DNA of 64,000 nucleotides from Paractinoplanes toevensis (GTDB lineage Bacteria > Actinomycetota > Actinomycetes > Mycobacteriales > Micromonosporaceae), in contig NZ_BOQN01000052.1 in assembly GCF_018332695.1 (NCBI RefSeq), forward strand, positions 62,001-126,000, given 5' to 3'. The notes beneath the pieces are model-generated. The model saw only the letters and a program-made list of their open reading frames with translations. It was not told the origin of the DNA and made no database searches. Positions 1 through 7,927 of this stretch are shown here, piece after piece. How positions within the stretch are numbered: the stretch's first letter is position 1; each line of letters starts with the position of its first letter. A program made the position numbers and the translations under genes.

Positions 1-1
1 C

Positions 2-349
2 TCGGCGTCGACGTCGTCGGTGTCGCCGGATCAGGTCGGGTCCGCGTCGGGCATCTCCAACATGGCCCGTTACGTCGGTGGCTCCCTGGCCACCGCGGCC
101 ACCGCGACCGTTTACGCGGCCGCGACCGAGACGCAGCGGGCCGCGGGCGCGAGTCCCAGCGACGCCCTCGCCGCGGGGCTGTCCCGCTCGGCCATCCTGA
201 TGGCGATCATGGCGGTGGCCGGCATCGCCCTGGCCCTGCTGCTGGGCCGGCACCGCAGCCCCGCCAACGTGGCCGCCGCCAGCGCGTCGCACGCACACAC
301 GATCCCGGTCACCCGATCGGCGGAGGTTGGACCTTCACCGGGTGCGTAA
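2..349 (+). CDS. MFS drug/proton antiporter (DHA2/EmrB type), C-terminal end, truncated by window edge
   Basis: The open frame enters from the left edge and ends at TAA 347-349, so only about 115 C-terminal residues are visible. The segment GSASGISNMARYVGGSLATA is typical of the late transmembrane region of DHA2-family exporters. A second hydrophobic helix follows (about SAILMAIMAVAGIALALLLG) and then a short hydrophilic tail. The family exports drugs or dyes from the cytosol using the proton gradient; substrate cannot be read from this fragment. The next gene starts 11 bp downstream on the same strand, so co-transcription is possible, although the two products have no obvious functional link. 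Confidence 0.75.
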   Translation, partial: SASTSSVSPDQVGSASGISNMARYVGGSLATAATATVYAAATETQRAAGASPSDALAAGLSRSAILMAIMAVAGIALALLLGRHRSPANVAAASASHAHTIPVTRSAEVGPSPGA

Positions 350-360
350 CCTGGATCACT

Positions 361-3300
361 ATGGGTGACGACGCAGAGGTTCTCCGGCAGCCCCTGCCCG
401 ACGGAGTGGAACTGCTGGCCCGGATCGCCCTTCCCGCCAACGGCGCCAACGATGTCGAGTTCTCGCCGGACGGACGCTACATCGGTGTCTCCGCTCTGAA
501 CACTGTGGCCATCTGGGCGGTCGGCGGCGACCAGCCGGCGAGAACCGTCATCCCGTCGGCAGACCGCCCGATGTGGCCCCACCGCACGGGAGAACGCGAC
601 TTCTACTCGTTCGGGTGGTTGCCGGACGGCCACCGAATCATGGTGGCCGATGAATTCCGGATCGGAGTTCTGGATCTCGACCGTCGCGAAGAGATCTGGG
701 GCCAGGACCAGAGGAGGCTCGAAGGGGCGGCCGTCAGCCCGGGCGGCGAGAAGATCGCCGTCTCCAGGCGAAGCACGGTCCTGATCCTGCGGGCCGACAA
801 CGGCCGGACATTGCACCGGCTGGACGATCACGCCGGCGGTCTCCACGAATTCGCCTGGTCACCGGACGGGCGATTCCTCGCCAGCAGTAGTGGAGACCCG
901 AGCGATCCTGAGATCCGGATCTGGGACATGGAGTCCGGCGAGCTGCGCACCCGACTCACCGGGCACTACGGATACAGCGGTGGTCTGGCCTGGTCGCCTC
1001 GAGACGACCTGCTGGTCTCGGCTTCCCAGGACAAATCCGTCCGCCTATGGGATCCCCTGGCCGGCCAACTGATCAGTGTCATCGAGGTACACACGGACGA
1101 GACACGCGGCGTTTCGTTCTCGCCGGACGGTGGCATCTTCGTTTCCGCCTCATTGGACGGATCGGTGCGGTTCTGGTCGGCCGATGATCGCCGCGAGCTC
1201 GCGGCCCTCCAGCTGTCCGAGACCTCGGATCGGCTGTTTCGCCGGATGTCCTTCACGACTGACGGCAGCCATTTCGCGCTGGCCCGGCTGGACGAACTGC
1301 TCGTCTTCCGCACCGATCTCGCCACGATCGCACGGAGCAGCACCGCGCTCGACACGGTCCGCTACACCACCGCGAAGCTGGTGCTGGTCGGCGACTCCGG
1401 AGTCGGCAAGACCGGGCTGGGCTGGCGGCTGTCCCACGACGAGTTCCAGGAGCACGAATCGACCCACGGGCAGCAGTTCTGGGTCGTCAACAGCCTCGGC
1501 GTGACCCGGCCCGATGGCACCGAGTGCGAGGCCGTCATCTGGGACCTGGCCGGCCAGCACGTCTACCGGCCGATCCACGTGATCTTCCTCGAGCACGTCG
1601 ATCTGGCCATCCTGTTGTTCGACCCGACCAACCGGCACGAGACGCTCAAGGGCGTCGACTTCTGGCTGGAGCAGCTCGCCGGTCGCGGTGAGCTGCCGCC
1701 GACCGTGCTGGTCGGCGGCCGCCAGGACCGGGGCACGTCCGTGCTCGCCCAGGCCGACCTCGCGGAACTCTGCCGGCAGCGGGGCATCGCCGGCGGCTAT
1801 ATCGCCACCAGCGCCAAGACCGGCGAGGGCGTGGACGAGCTGCTCGGCGTCCTCAGGGATCTGATCCCGTGGGACCGGGCCGCCGCGACGGTCACCACGG
1901 TGACCTTCAAGCGGATCAAGGACTACGTGCTCGCCCTCAAGGAGCGGGCGACCACCGGCCCGGTTCTCGTCGACTTCGAGCGGCTTTTTGGCGACCTCGC
2001 CGCCTCGGATCCGCTGTGGCAGTTCACCGCCGACGAGATGCGCGCCGCCGTCGGGCACCTGGAGAACCACGGGTTCGTCGCCGTCCTGCGCAGCTCCGCC
2101 GGTCTCGAACTGGTGCTGCTGGTGCCGAGCCTGCTGCCCGACCTCGCGTCGTCGATCGTCCTGCTCGCCGACCGGCACCCCCGCGAGCTGGGCGCGGTCG
2201 ACGAGAGCGCGCTGCTGACCGGCGAATATCCCTTCGCCGAGCTGACCGCACTGGATCCGGACGAACGCGAGGTCCTGATCGACGCGACCGTTGTGCGGTT
2301 CCTCCGGCACAACGTCTGCTTCCGGGAGACGCTCGGCGCCGAGACCGTACTGATCTTTCCGAGCCTGATCCGGCAGCGACGGCCGCTGCAGGACGACGCC
2401 GAGACCGTCGACGACGTCTCCTACGTCGCCCACGGCCGGGTCGAGAACTCGTACGCGGCCCTGGCCGTGCTCCTCGGCTACTCGCAGTTCTTCACCCGCG
2501 TCACGCAGTGGCAGAACCAGACCCTGTTCGAACTCGACCGGGGGCAGATCTGCGGTCTCCGCGTCATCCAGGAACGCGAGGGTGAGCTGGAGTTCGTGCT
2601 GTCGTACAGCACGGGCACGCCGGACCACGGCCGCCAGCTGTTCCAGGCGCTGTTCGAGAAGTTCCTGGTGCAGCGGGATGTCGACGTCGCCCGGTTCACG
2701 CCGGTGTGCTGCGGTGCCGGTCACCGGCAGGACCGGACGGTCGTCGTGCAGCGCCGCCGGGAACGGCGCGGCTTCCTCTTCTGCAGCGAGTGCGGGGAGA
2801 AGGTGCCGCTGCCCGACGCCGACGTGGTCGGCCGACCGGCGGCGGCCGGCGTTCTGGGGGACGTGGCACGCCAGGAGGGCTACGCCCGGCTGCGCAGCGA
2901 GTACGAGGCCAACCTCGCGCGGATCAAGGCGTACGCCCGGAGCGCCGCCGCGCCACGCTGCTACCTGAGCCACGCCGGAGACCAGGTCCGATGGGTCGAG
3001 CGGGTGCGGCACAGCCTGCGCGACGCCGGTGTCGATCTGCTCGACGACCTCGAAGATCTGCGTGACGACGACACCGTGCTGATGATCTGCACGCCGGCGT
3101 ACTGGTCGGCCTGGCCGACCGGCCTGGCGGCCCGGCTGCGCCGCGGCAGCCCGGCTCCGGTGATTGCGCTACTGGTCGAGGGCAGGCCGACCGGCGACCA
3201 GCGGGCCCGCCTCGGGGGCCGGGAGGTTCGCGACTTCCGCGACGGTTCCCGGCATTTCCTGCAACTGTTCGACCTGGTTCTCACGCTGCACGGCATTCAC

Positions 3301-3954
3301 CTGGACCACCCGGCCTTCGTGCCGCTGCGCCGCGAGATGGCCGAGCGGTGGCGGGAAGCCCTGCGCACGCTGCCGGAGCCACCACCGCCGATCACCCCGG
3401 CGCGCGAGGTCTACGTGTCGTACGCGTGGAACGACGAGAGCAAGCCGGTGGTGACCGGGCTCGACCAGGCCCTCCGGGAGCAGGGCGTCCGGATGATCCG
3501 GGACACCGAGGATCTCGGCTACCGGGGTGACATCCGGGAGTTCATGCGCGAGATCGGCCGGGGCCGCGCCGTCGTGCTGGTCATCAGCGACAAGTACCTG
3601 CGGTCGGAGAACTGCATGTTCGAGCTGCTGGAGGTGGCCCGGCACGGCGACCTGCGGGAGCGGATCTTTCCGGTGGTGCTGGACAGCGCCCGGATCTACA
3701 AGCCGGTCGACCGTCTGAAGTACGTGCGGTTCTGGGAGGAGCAGACCGCGGAGCTGGACGCCGCGATGAAGACCGTCTCGTCGGCCAACCTGCACGGCTT
3801 CCGCGAGGAGATCGACCTGTTCGAGGCGATCCGGGCCGCGCTGCCCCGGCTCGGCGACATCCTGAAGAACATCAACACCCTCTCCCCCGCCGCGCACCGT
3901 GAATCCGGTTACGCCGAGCTGGTGGCGGCCGTACTGCGTACGGTCAATGGTTGA
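361..3954 (+). CDS. WD40 - Roc-type GTPase - zinc-ribbon-like - tandem TIR-domain protein (NLR-like, candidate immune receptor)
   Basis: A 1197-residue multidomain protein. Residues about 15-330 are WD40-like blades with repeated SPDG and (I/L)WD signatures. Residues about 338-500 form a Ras/Roc-like GTPase: P-loop GDSGVGKT at 344-351, DLAGQ at 396-400, SAK at 484-486; the usual NKxD is GRQD (453-456). A helical/winged-helix-like linker follows, then Cys783, Cys784, His788, Cys808 and Cys811, which look like a metal-binding ribbon. Residues about 866-1005 and 1015-1175 are two TIR-like domains beginning YLSHA and YVSYA. The second has SENCMFELLE with Glu1088 at the position of the TIR NADase catalytic glutamate; the first has no equivalent Glu. 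No signal peptide or membrane helix is seen, so it is cytosolic. ATG start 11 bp after the MFS stop; no strong ribosome site. Sensor-switch-effector logic is inferred from STAND/Roc-TIR families; an antiviral role is not shown. Confidence 0.85.
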   Translation: MGDDAEVLRQPLPDGVELLARIALPANGANDVEFSPDGRYIGVSALNTVAIWAVGGDQPARTVIPSADRPMWPHRTGERDFYSFGWLPDGHRIMVADEFRIGVLDLDRREEIWGQDQRRLEGAAVSPGGEKIAVSRRSTVLILRADNGRTLHRLDDHAGGLHEFAWSPDGRFLASSSGDPSDPEIRIWDMESGELRTRLTGHYGYSGGLAWSPRDDLLVSASQDKSVRLWDPLAGQLISVIEVHTDETRGVSFSPDGGIFVSASLDGSVRFWSADDRRELAALQLSETSDRLFRRMSFTTDGSHFALARLDELLVFRTDLATIARSSTALDTVRYTTAKLVLVGDSGVGKTGLGWRLSHDEFQEHESTHGQQFWVVNSLGVTRPDGTECEAVIWDLAGQHVYRPIHVIFLEHVDLAILLFDPTNRHETLKGVDFWLEQLAGRGELPPTVLVGGRQDRGTSVLAQADLAELCRQRGIAGGYIATSAKTGEGVDELLGVLRDLIPWDRAAATVTTVTFKRIKDYVLALKERATTGPVLVDFERLFGDLAASDPLWQFTADEMRAAVGHLENHGFVAVLRSSAGLELVLLVPSLLPDLASSIVLLADRHPRELGAVDESALLTGEYPFAELTALDPDEREVLIDATVVRFLRHNVCFRETLGAETVLIFPSLIRQRRPLQDDAETVDDVSYVAHGRVENSYAALAVLLGYSQFFTRVTQWQNQTLFELDRGQICGLRVIQEREGELEFVLSYSTGTPDHGRQLFQALFEKFLVQRDVDVARFTPVCCGAGHRQDRTVVVQRRRERRGFLFCSECGEKVPLPDADVVGRPAAAGVLGDVARQEGYARLRSEYEANLARIKAYARSAAAPRCYLSHAGDQVRWVERVRHSLRDAGVDLLDDLEDLRDDDTVLMICTPAYWSAWPTGLAARLRRGSPAPVIALLVEGRPTGDQRARLGGREVRDFRDGSRHFLQLFDLVLTLHGIHLDHPAFVPLRREMAERWREALRTLPEPPPPITPAREVYVSYAWNDESKPVVTGLDQALREQGVRMIRDTEDLGYRGDIREFMREIGRGRAVVLVISDKYLRSENCMFELLEVARHGDLRERIFPVVLDSARIYKPVDRLKYVRFWEEQTAELDAAMKTVSSANLHGFREEIDLFEAIRAALPRLGDILKNINTLSPAAHRESGYAELVAAVLRTVNG

Positions 3955-3958
3955 GATC

Positions 3959-3986
3959 TTGCACTTGAAGTGCAATTTGATAGCGT
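3959..3986 (+). promoter_or_regulatory. Palindromic operator within a probable leaderless promoter
   Basis: Positions 3959-3975 read TTGCACTTGAAGTGCAA, two perfect 8-bp arms around a central G. TTGCAC (3959-3964) can serve as -35 and TAGCGT (3981-3986) as -10 with a 16-bp spacer. The -10 lies 6 bp before the ATG at 3993, so the transcript would be leaderless. A repressor bound to the palindrome would cover the -35. The regulator is not obvious nearby. Confidence 0.6.
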
Positions 3987-3992
3987 CAGGTC

Positions 3993-5039
3993 ATGAGTAC
4001 CTCTTGGACGTTCGCCGTCGCGCGGGACGAACTCGGCCGCACCACCCTCGTCGACGGGCCGGTGCCGACACCCGGCGAGGGTGAGGTGCTGCTGCGCGTC
4101 GACCGGGTCGGGCTCACCGCCAACAACGTGACGTACGCCGTGCTCGGCGAATCGATGCGGTACTGGCAGTTCTTCCCGGGCGAACCCCGCGGGCTCGGGC
4201 CGGAGTGGGGGCTGCCGCCGCTGTGGGGCTTCGCCGAGGTGGTCGAGACCGGCCAGCGGGTGTACGGCTACCTGCCGCCGGCCGGCCAGCTGATCGTGCG
4301 GCCGTCGCGGGTCGACGAGACCGGCTTCCGCGACGCCAGCCCGCACCGGGCCGACCTGCCGTCGCCGTACAACTCGTACCGGTCCACCACCGGCGACCCG
4401 GCCTACCGGGCCGACCAGGAAGACCTGCTGATCCTGTTCCGGCCGCTGTTCTTCACCTCGTTCATGCTCGCCGACCAGGTGACCGACAACGACTTCTACG
4501 GCGCCCGGACGCTGGTGCTCTCCTCGGCGTCCAGCAAGACCGCGTATGCCGCCGCGTTCGAGCTGCACGGCCGCGGCCCGCGCCTGGTCGGCCTGACCTC
4601 ACCCGGCAACGTCGCCTTCACCCGCGAGCTGGGCTGCTACGACGAGGTGCTGGCGTACGACGAGATCGGTGCCCTGCCCGCCGAGCCGACCGCCTACCTG
4701 GACCTGTCCGGCGCTCCCGCGACCCGCGCCGCCCTGCGCCGGCACCTCGGCAGCCACCTGGTGCGCGACGTCGCGGTCGGCCTGACCAACCAGGTCCCGA
4801 ACACAGACGCCGCGGACGAGTTCTTCTTCGCCCCGGTGCAGATCCGCAAACGCCGGAACGACTGGGGCCTGGACGGCCTCGACGCCCGTTTCGCCGAGGC
4901 CTGGCAGCGTTTCACCGCGGTCGCCGACAAGTGGCTCGACGTCCAGGTCGGCACCGGCCCGGCCGACCTGCAGCAAGCCTGGCTGGAGGTCCTCGAGGGC
5001 CGAACCCCACCCCGGGTGGGCCACGTCATCCAGCTGTGA
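3993..5039 (+). CDS. DUF2855 family protein (MDR-like fold)
   Basis: 348 residues starting MSTSWTFAVARDELG. The N-terminal half has the GroES-like layout of medium-chain reductases (GEVLLRVDRVGLTANNVTY), and a middle segment (LVLSSASSKTAYAAAFEL) resembles the beginning of a nucleotide-binding half, but the usual zinc ligands are absent. This matches the uncharacterised DUF2855 family in length and motifs. No reaction is known for the family. It stands alone behind its own palindrome-controlled promoter and is followed by a GC-rich hairpin. The start is the ATG just after the -10, suggesting leaderless translation. Confidence 0.8.
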   Translation: MSTSWTFAVARDELGRTTLVDGPVPTPGEGEVLLRVDRVGLTANNVTYAVLGESMRYWQFFPGEPRGLGPEWGLPPLWGFAEVVETGQRVYGYLPPAGQLIVRPSRVDETGFRDASPHRADLPSPYNSYRSTTGDPAYRADQEDLLILFRPLFFTSFMLADQVTDNDFYGARTLVLSSASSKTAYAAAFELHGRGPRLVGLTSPGNVAFTRELGCYDEVLAYDEIGALPAEPTAYLDLSGAPATRAALRRHLGSHLVRDVAVGLTNQVPNTDAADEFFFAPVQIRKRRNDWGLDGLDARFAEAWQRFTAVADKWLDVQVGTGPADLQQAWLEVLEGRTPPRVGHVIQL

Positions 5040-5049
5040 GATCAAGCCA

Positions 5050-5075
5050 CCGGGGTGAGGGCCGGGCGGCCCCGG
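5050..5075. terminator. GC-rich hairpin between convergent genes
   Basis: CCGGGG (5050-5055) pairs with CCCCGG (5070-5075), and an inner GCC/GGC helps close the loop. It lies between the stop of the DUF2855 gene and the end of the convergent gene ending at 5092, so it could terminate both. No U-tract, as is usual in actinomycetes. Confidence 0.45.
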
Positions 5076-5091
5076 CACAACCAACCTCCGA

Positions 5092-5538
5092 TCAACTGGC
5101 GACGTCAACCCAGAACTGAAACACCGCGTACGCCTGCGGTTCGTCGACGGCGTTCGGATCCCATGGAATGGCACGCCAGCCAGCTTGCACCCGATAATGC
5201 TGGAATTCCCCGACGTCGAATACCTCGGCCTGGCCACCCACCGTCGGTGCCTCCACGCCGAGCAAGCCCGAAGGAAGGAACAACGGGATAACCTCGCTGA
5301 GGGGCCAATCGACCACGTCGAGCGGCGCCGGCGGACCGTCCCAGAATTCAAAGGCGAATCGTGCCAGGTAAATGTCGTCGGGTGACTGCAGAAGCACCGA
5401 AGACGAACCGGCACTGAGCCAGGTATGCCCCACCTCATCCGGCCTCAGCAGATTTTCCTGAGCCTCGTGATCAAACAATCGAATCAAGCGATGATCAACG
5501 AAAGCATCGACTTCCGCCTCGGACAACAGCTTCGGCAC
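5092..5538 (-). CDS. Hypothetical protein, 148 residues
   Basis: Soluble protein beginning MPKLLSEAEVDAFVDHRLIR, rich in Trp, Phe and acidic residues (pI probably low), with no membrane segment or recognisable motif. Such small acidic proteins are common among actinomycete orphan genes and immunity proteins, but I cannot assign this one. Convergent with the DUF2855 gene. The region 5' of it has weaker coding character and lower GC than the window average, so it may be a recently acquired or decaying patch. Confidence 0.55.
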   Translation of the reverse strand: MPKLLSEAEVDAFVDHRLIRLFDHEAQENLLRPDEVGHTWLSAGSSSVLLQSPDDIYLARFAFEFWDGPPAPLDVVDWPLSEVIPLFLPSGLLGVEAPTVGGQAEVFDVGEFQHYRVQAGWRAIPWDPNAVDEPQAYAVFQFWVDVAS

Positions 5539-5887
5539 CGGCCCTCCTGAACCCCGTCGGATCGCCCGTGGGCGCTCCTCCGCACAGCCGGATCGTAACG
5601 CTCCAGTAAGAACTCAGGATGGTCTTCGCGGACGCTCGGCACCCTGATAGCTGTCCTCGTGATGGCTCGATGCGACGAGGAAGATTGAGCAAATCGGGCG
5701 GTGTGATGACGACGAGCTGGTCGGTTCGGTGCGGGCGCTCCAGTTCCTTGCGATCCGAGATAAACGGGTCTCCGTGATCATCGGGTCTCCAGAGCGCGAT
5801 CCAATGCCAGATCTCGCCCGGATCTGCCGGCGAGCGGGCGCGCCCGGCTGCCGGCTCAAACTGGTTCATGGCGGTAAGGGCAAACAT
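5495..5887 (-). CDS. Doubtful hypothetical ORF, possibly a decayed gene
   Basis: From an internal ATG the frame reads MFALTAMNQFEPAAG and then GEIWHWIALWRPDDHGDPF, which looks like real protein. After about residue 75 the composition becomes non-protein-like, and the frame runs into the start of the next gene. This fits a truncated or frameshifted gene. An ATG 32 codons further upstream (5983) is also possible. No family recognised; without it, 5539-5963 holds nothing else I can support. Confidence 0.3.
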   Translation of the reverse strand: MFALTAMNQFEPAAGRARSPADPGEIWHWIALWRPDDHGDPFISDRKELERPHRTDQLVVITPPDLLNLPRRIEPSRGQLSGCRASAKTILSSYWSVTIRLCGGAPTGDPTGFRRAGAEAVVRGGSRCFR

Positions 5888-5963
5888 GTGTCGACCGCCG
5901 GGCGTGGGCACGGGGCCAGCGGCGCACCGCCACGCTTTTGCCGATGTGGGTCTACGAAACGTC

Positions 5964-6356
5964 TCATGCATCGTCGAGGACATCGGTTGCCGTTTCCCGG
6001 TGAGCCACAGCGGCGATCACGGCGTAGGCGCCGACCATGGTTACGCACACTGCGGCGATCAAGAGCGGCGTAGAGGCCGTCGCCGGTTGCAGGAACAAGG
6101 CGATGATGCAGCTCAGGCCGGTTGCGGTCAGGCCACCAGCCAGCAGCCCGCCGGCGGCGACAAGCCACGGGCGAGGAATATTCAGCAATGACGCCACTGT
6201 CGCGCCGGCGAGAAACAACGCCGGAAGGCCGATCATCACCGCGACGACCGCGGCGGCAACCAGTGTCCCGGGACCTCCGGCCGCCGGATCAGAATTGACC
6301 ACCGACAACGCAATCGGATAGACGATGGCTGCGCCGGTACACACGGCTGCGCCCAC
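5964..6356 (-). CDS. Small integral membrane protein, hypothetical
   Basis: 130 residues with four hydrophobic segments (about 3-20, 30-55, 63-90 and 97-117) and a short hydrophilic C-terminus ending TATDVLDDA, so almost certainly a four-helix inner-membrane protein. No motif points to a function. It is transcribed toward the doubtful ORF at 5495-5887 and could share its transcript. The 134 bp between it and the cyclase gene contains one weak hairpin. Confidence 0.55.
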   Translation of the reverse strand: MGAAVCTGAAIVYPIALSVVNSDPAAGGPGTLVAAAVVAVMIGLPALFLAGATVASLLNIPRPWLVAAGGLLAGGLTATGLSCIIALFLQPATASTPLLIAAVCVTMVGAYAVIAAVAHRETATDVLDDA

Positions 6357-6428
6357 GAGCGCCTCGCAGAATCACTGAGACCTGATCGCTGACAGCCACG
6401 TGCTACAGCGTGCCGGGTCAGGGCAAGA

Positions 6429-6456
6429 CCACCGTCGATGCTGATACGTACGGTGG
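6429..6456. terminator. Weak hairpin downstream of the GGDEF gene
   Basis: CCACCGT (6429-6435) and ACGGTGG (6450-6456) are perfect 7-bp arms with a 14-nt loop, about 35 nt beyond the stop of the leftward cyclase gene. The loop is long, so terminator activity is uncertain. Confidence 0.3.
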
Positions 6457-6490
6457 AACAGTCAGGTCGCCCTCGTCGTCGATGGCCGGG

Positions 6491-7918
6491 TCACCGCGCC
6501 GAATGAAAGGCCGGCCCGGTGTGCATCGACTCATCGAATTCGCGGTAGGAGCCCGACACCGTCTTCTTGGCGCGGTACATGGCGAGATCGGCCTCCTCGA
6601 TCAGTTCCTCGACGCTGTGGCCGGCGCGGTTGTAGGAGATGCCGACGCTGGCGCGTGTGGTGACGAGGCGGCCGGCGATTTCGAAGGGCCGGGCGACCTC
6701 GTCGATCACCTGCTGGGCGATGTCCTGGGCCTGTGCGACTCCGCTCAGCGGTTCCACCAGTACGGCGAACTCGTCTCCGCCGAGACGGGCGGCCATGTCC
6801 GAGCTGCGCAGCGCGGCCGACAGGCGGTCGGCGACGCCGCGCAGCAGCTCGTCCCCCGCCGTGTGCCCGAGGGTGTCGTTGACCTGCTTGAACAGGTCGA
6901 GGTCGAGGTAAAGCAACGCGGCGGTCGCCGGATCGGGGCAGGCCGCCAGCATGCGCTGGACATGCTGCCGGAACAGGGACCGGTTCGGCAGCCCGGTGAG
7001 CGGGTCGTGCTGCGCGGCGTGCACCGCGGCGAGGGTCGAGGCGCCCGCCAGCGCGAGGCTGGCCTGCTCGCCGAACGCGGCCAGCACGTCCCGCCATTCG
7101 GGTCGTCGGCTCGTGGCGTCCCGGCCGGCGATGACGAAACCGCCGGCCACCTTGTCTCCGATGTGGACGGGAACGGCTGCCAGCGGACCATCGGTCACCG
7201 GACTGTTCGCCTCCATGGCCAGCCGGGCCGCGCCGACCAGAACGTCATGGCCGGACTGGTGACCGCTGAGCGACGCGACCGTCAGCCGGTCGGCGTCGCC
7301 CGGCTCGCGAAGAACAAGCGCCGTCGTGACATCGTCCAGCAGCATCTGGGCGCCGTCGGTGATCGAGCTGAGAATCTCGCCGAGCGGGGTCTGCTGGTTG
7401 GCCGCCCGCTGGATACGCAGCAGCGTCTCGAGCAACCGTTCGCGCCACTCGAGCGCCCGGAGCAGCCCGAGCCGGGCCTCGGCCTCCTGTTCCCGCTCGC
7501 GGCGCAGTCGCCGCTCGTTCTCGAGCGTGCGCAGGCTTCGCAGGGCGAGGCCGAGCACCCGGGCCATGCCCTGAAGCATCTGGCGTTCTTCCGCGGTGAA
7601 CGGCTCGTCGGCCCGGGCGAGGATCAGCTGGCCGTCGCCGCTCCGGTCCAGCGGGTGCATGGTGAGATACATCGGCCCGATGCCGGGGAAGGCCGTGGTG
7701 TCGGCCGTCGCCCGCAGACCGGTGAACAGGACCGGGTCGGGGTCGCGGCCCAGACCGACCGACGAGGCGACCTCGCCGTCGCCGACGACGGCGGCCACTT
7801 CGGCCTCGGTCGACTCGCTCGCCCGCTGCACGGCGATACGCGCGGCGCTGGCGACGTCGCCGGCCCGGGTGATGGCGCTGAAGAACTCGGTGAGCTGAAG
7901 GAGAGACCAGCCTGCCAT
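6491..7918 (-). CDS. Diguanylate cyclase with two GAF-like sensor domains (GAF-GAF-GGDEF)
   Basis: 475 residues, no membrane helix. Residues about 5-130 and 165-300 look like GAF domains joined by a charged helical linker (RRLRREREQEAEARL). The GGDEF domain starts near 305 (HDPLTGLPNRSLF) with an intact active site GGDEF at 380-384, and RSSD at 371-374, exactly five residues upstream, is the product-inhibition I-site. It should therefore make cyclic di-GMP from two GTP and be feedback-inhibited. The gene starts 9 bp after the FIST sensor gene on the same strand, indicating an operon in which FIST supplies or complements the input signal. Confidence 0.9.
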   Translation of the reverse strand: MAGWSLLQLTEFFSAITRAGDVASAARIAVQRASESTEAEVAAVVGDGEVASSVGLGRDPDPVLFTGLRATADTTAFPGIGPMYLTMHPLDRSGDGQLILARADEPFTAEERQMLQGMARVLGLALRSLRTLENERRLRREREQEAEARLGLLRALEWRERLLETLLRIQRAANQQTPLGEILSSITDGAQMLLDDVTTALVLREPGDADRLTVASLSGHQSGHDVLVGAARLAMEANSPVTDGPLAAVPVHIGDKVAGGFVIAGRDATSRRPEWRDVLAAFGEQASLALAGASTLAAVHAAQHDPLTGLPNRSLFRQHVQRMLAACPDPATAALLYLDLDLFKQVNDTLGHTAGDELLRGVADRLSAALRSSDMAARLGGDEFAVLVEPLSGVAQAQDIAQQVIDEVARPFEIAGRLVTTRASVGISYNRAGHSVEELIEEADLAMYRAKKTVSGSYREFDESMHTGPAFHSAR

Positions 7919-7927
7919 CGGCGCTTT

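Noticed and set aside
1150..3012. 620-codon open frame antisense to the WD40-GTPase-TIR gene
   Set aside because: High GC makes long antisense frames common; its translation is rich in Arg, Gly and Val without motifs, while the + strand protein has clear domains.
3993..5039. DUF2855 gene considered as a partner in a TIR-based defence system
   Set aside because: It has its own palindrome-controlled promoter and no effector-like features; nothing ties it to the TIR gene beyond adjacency.
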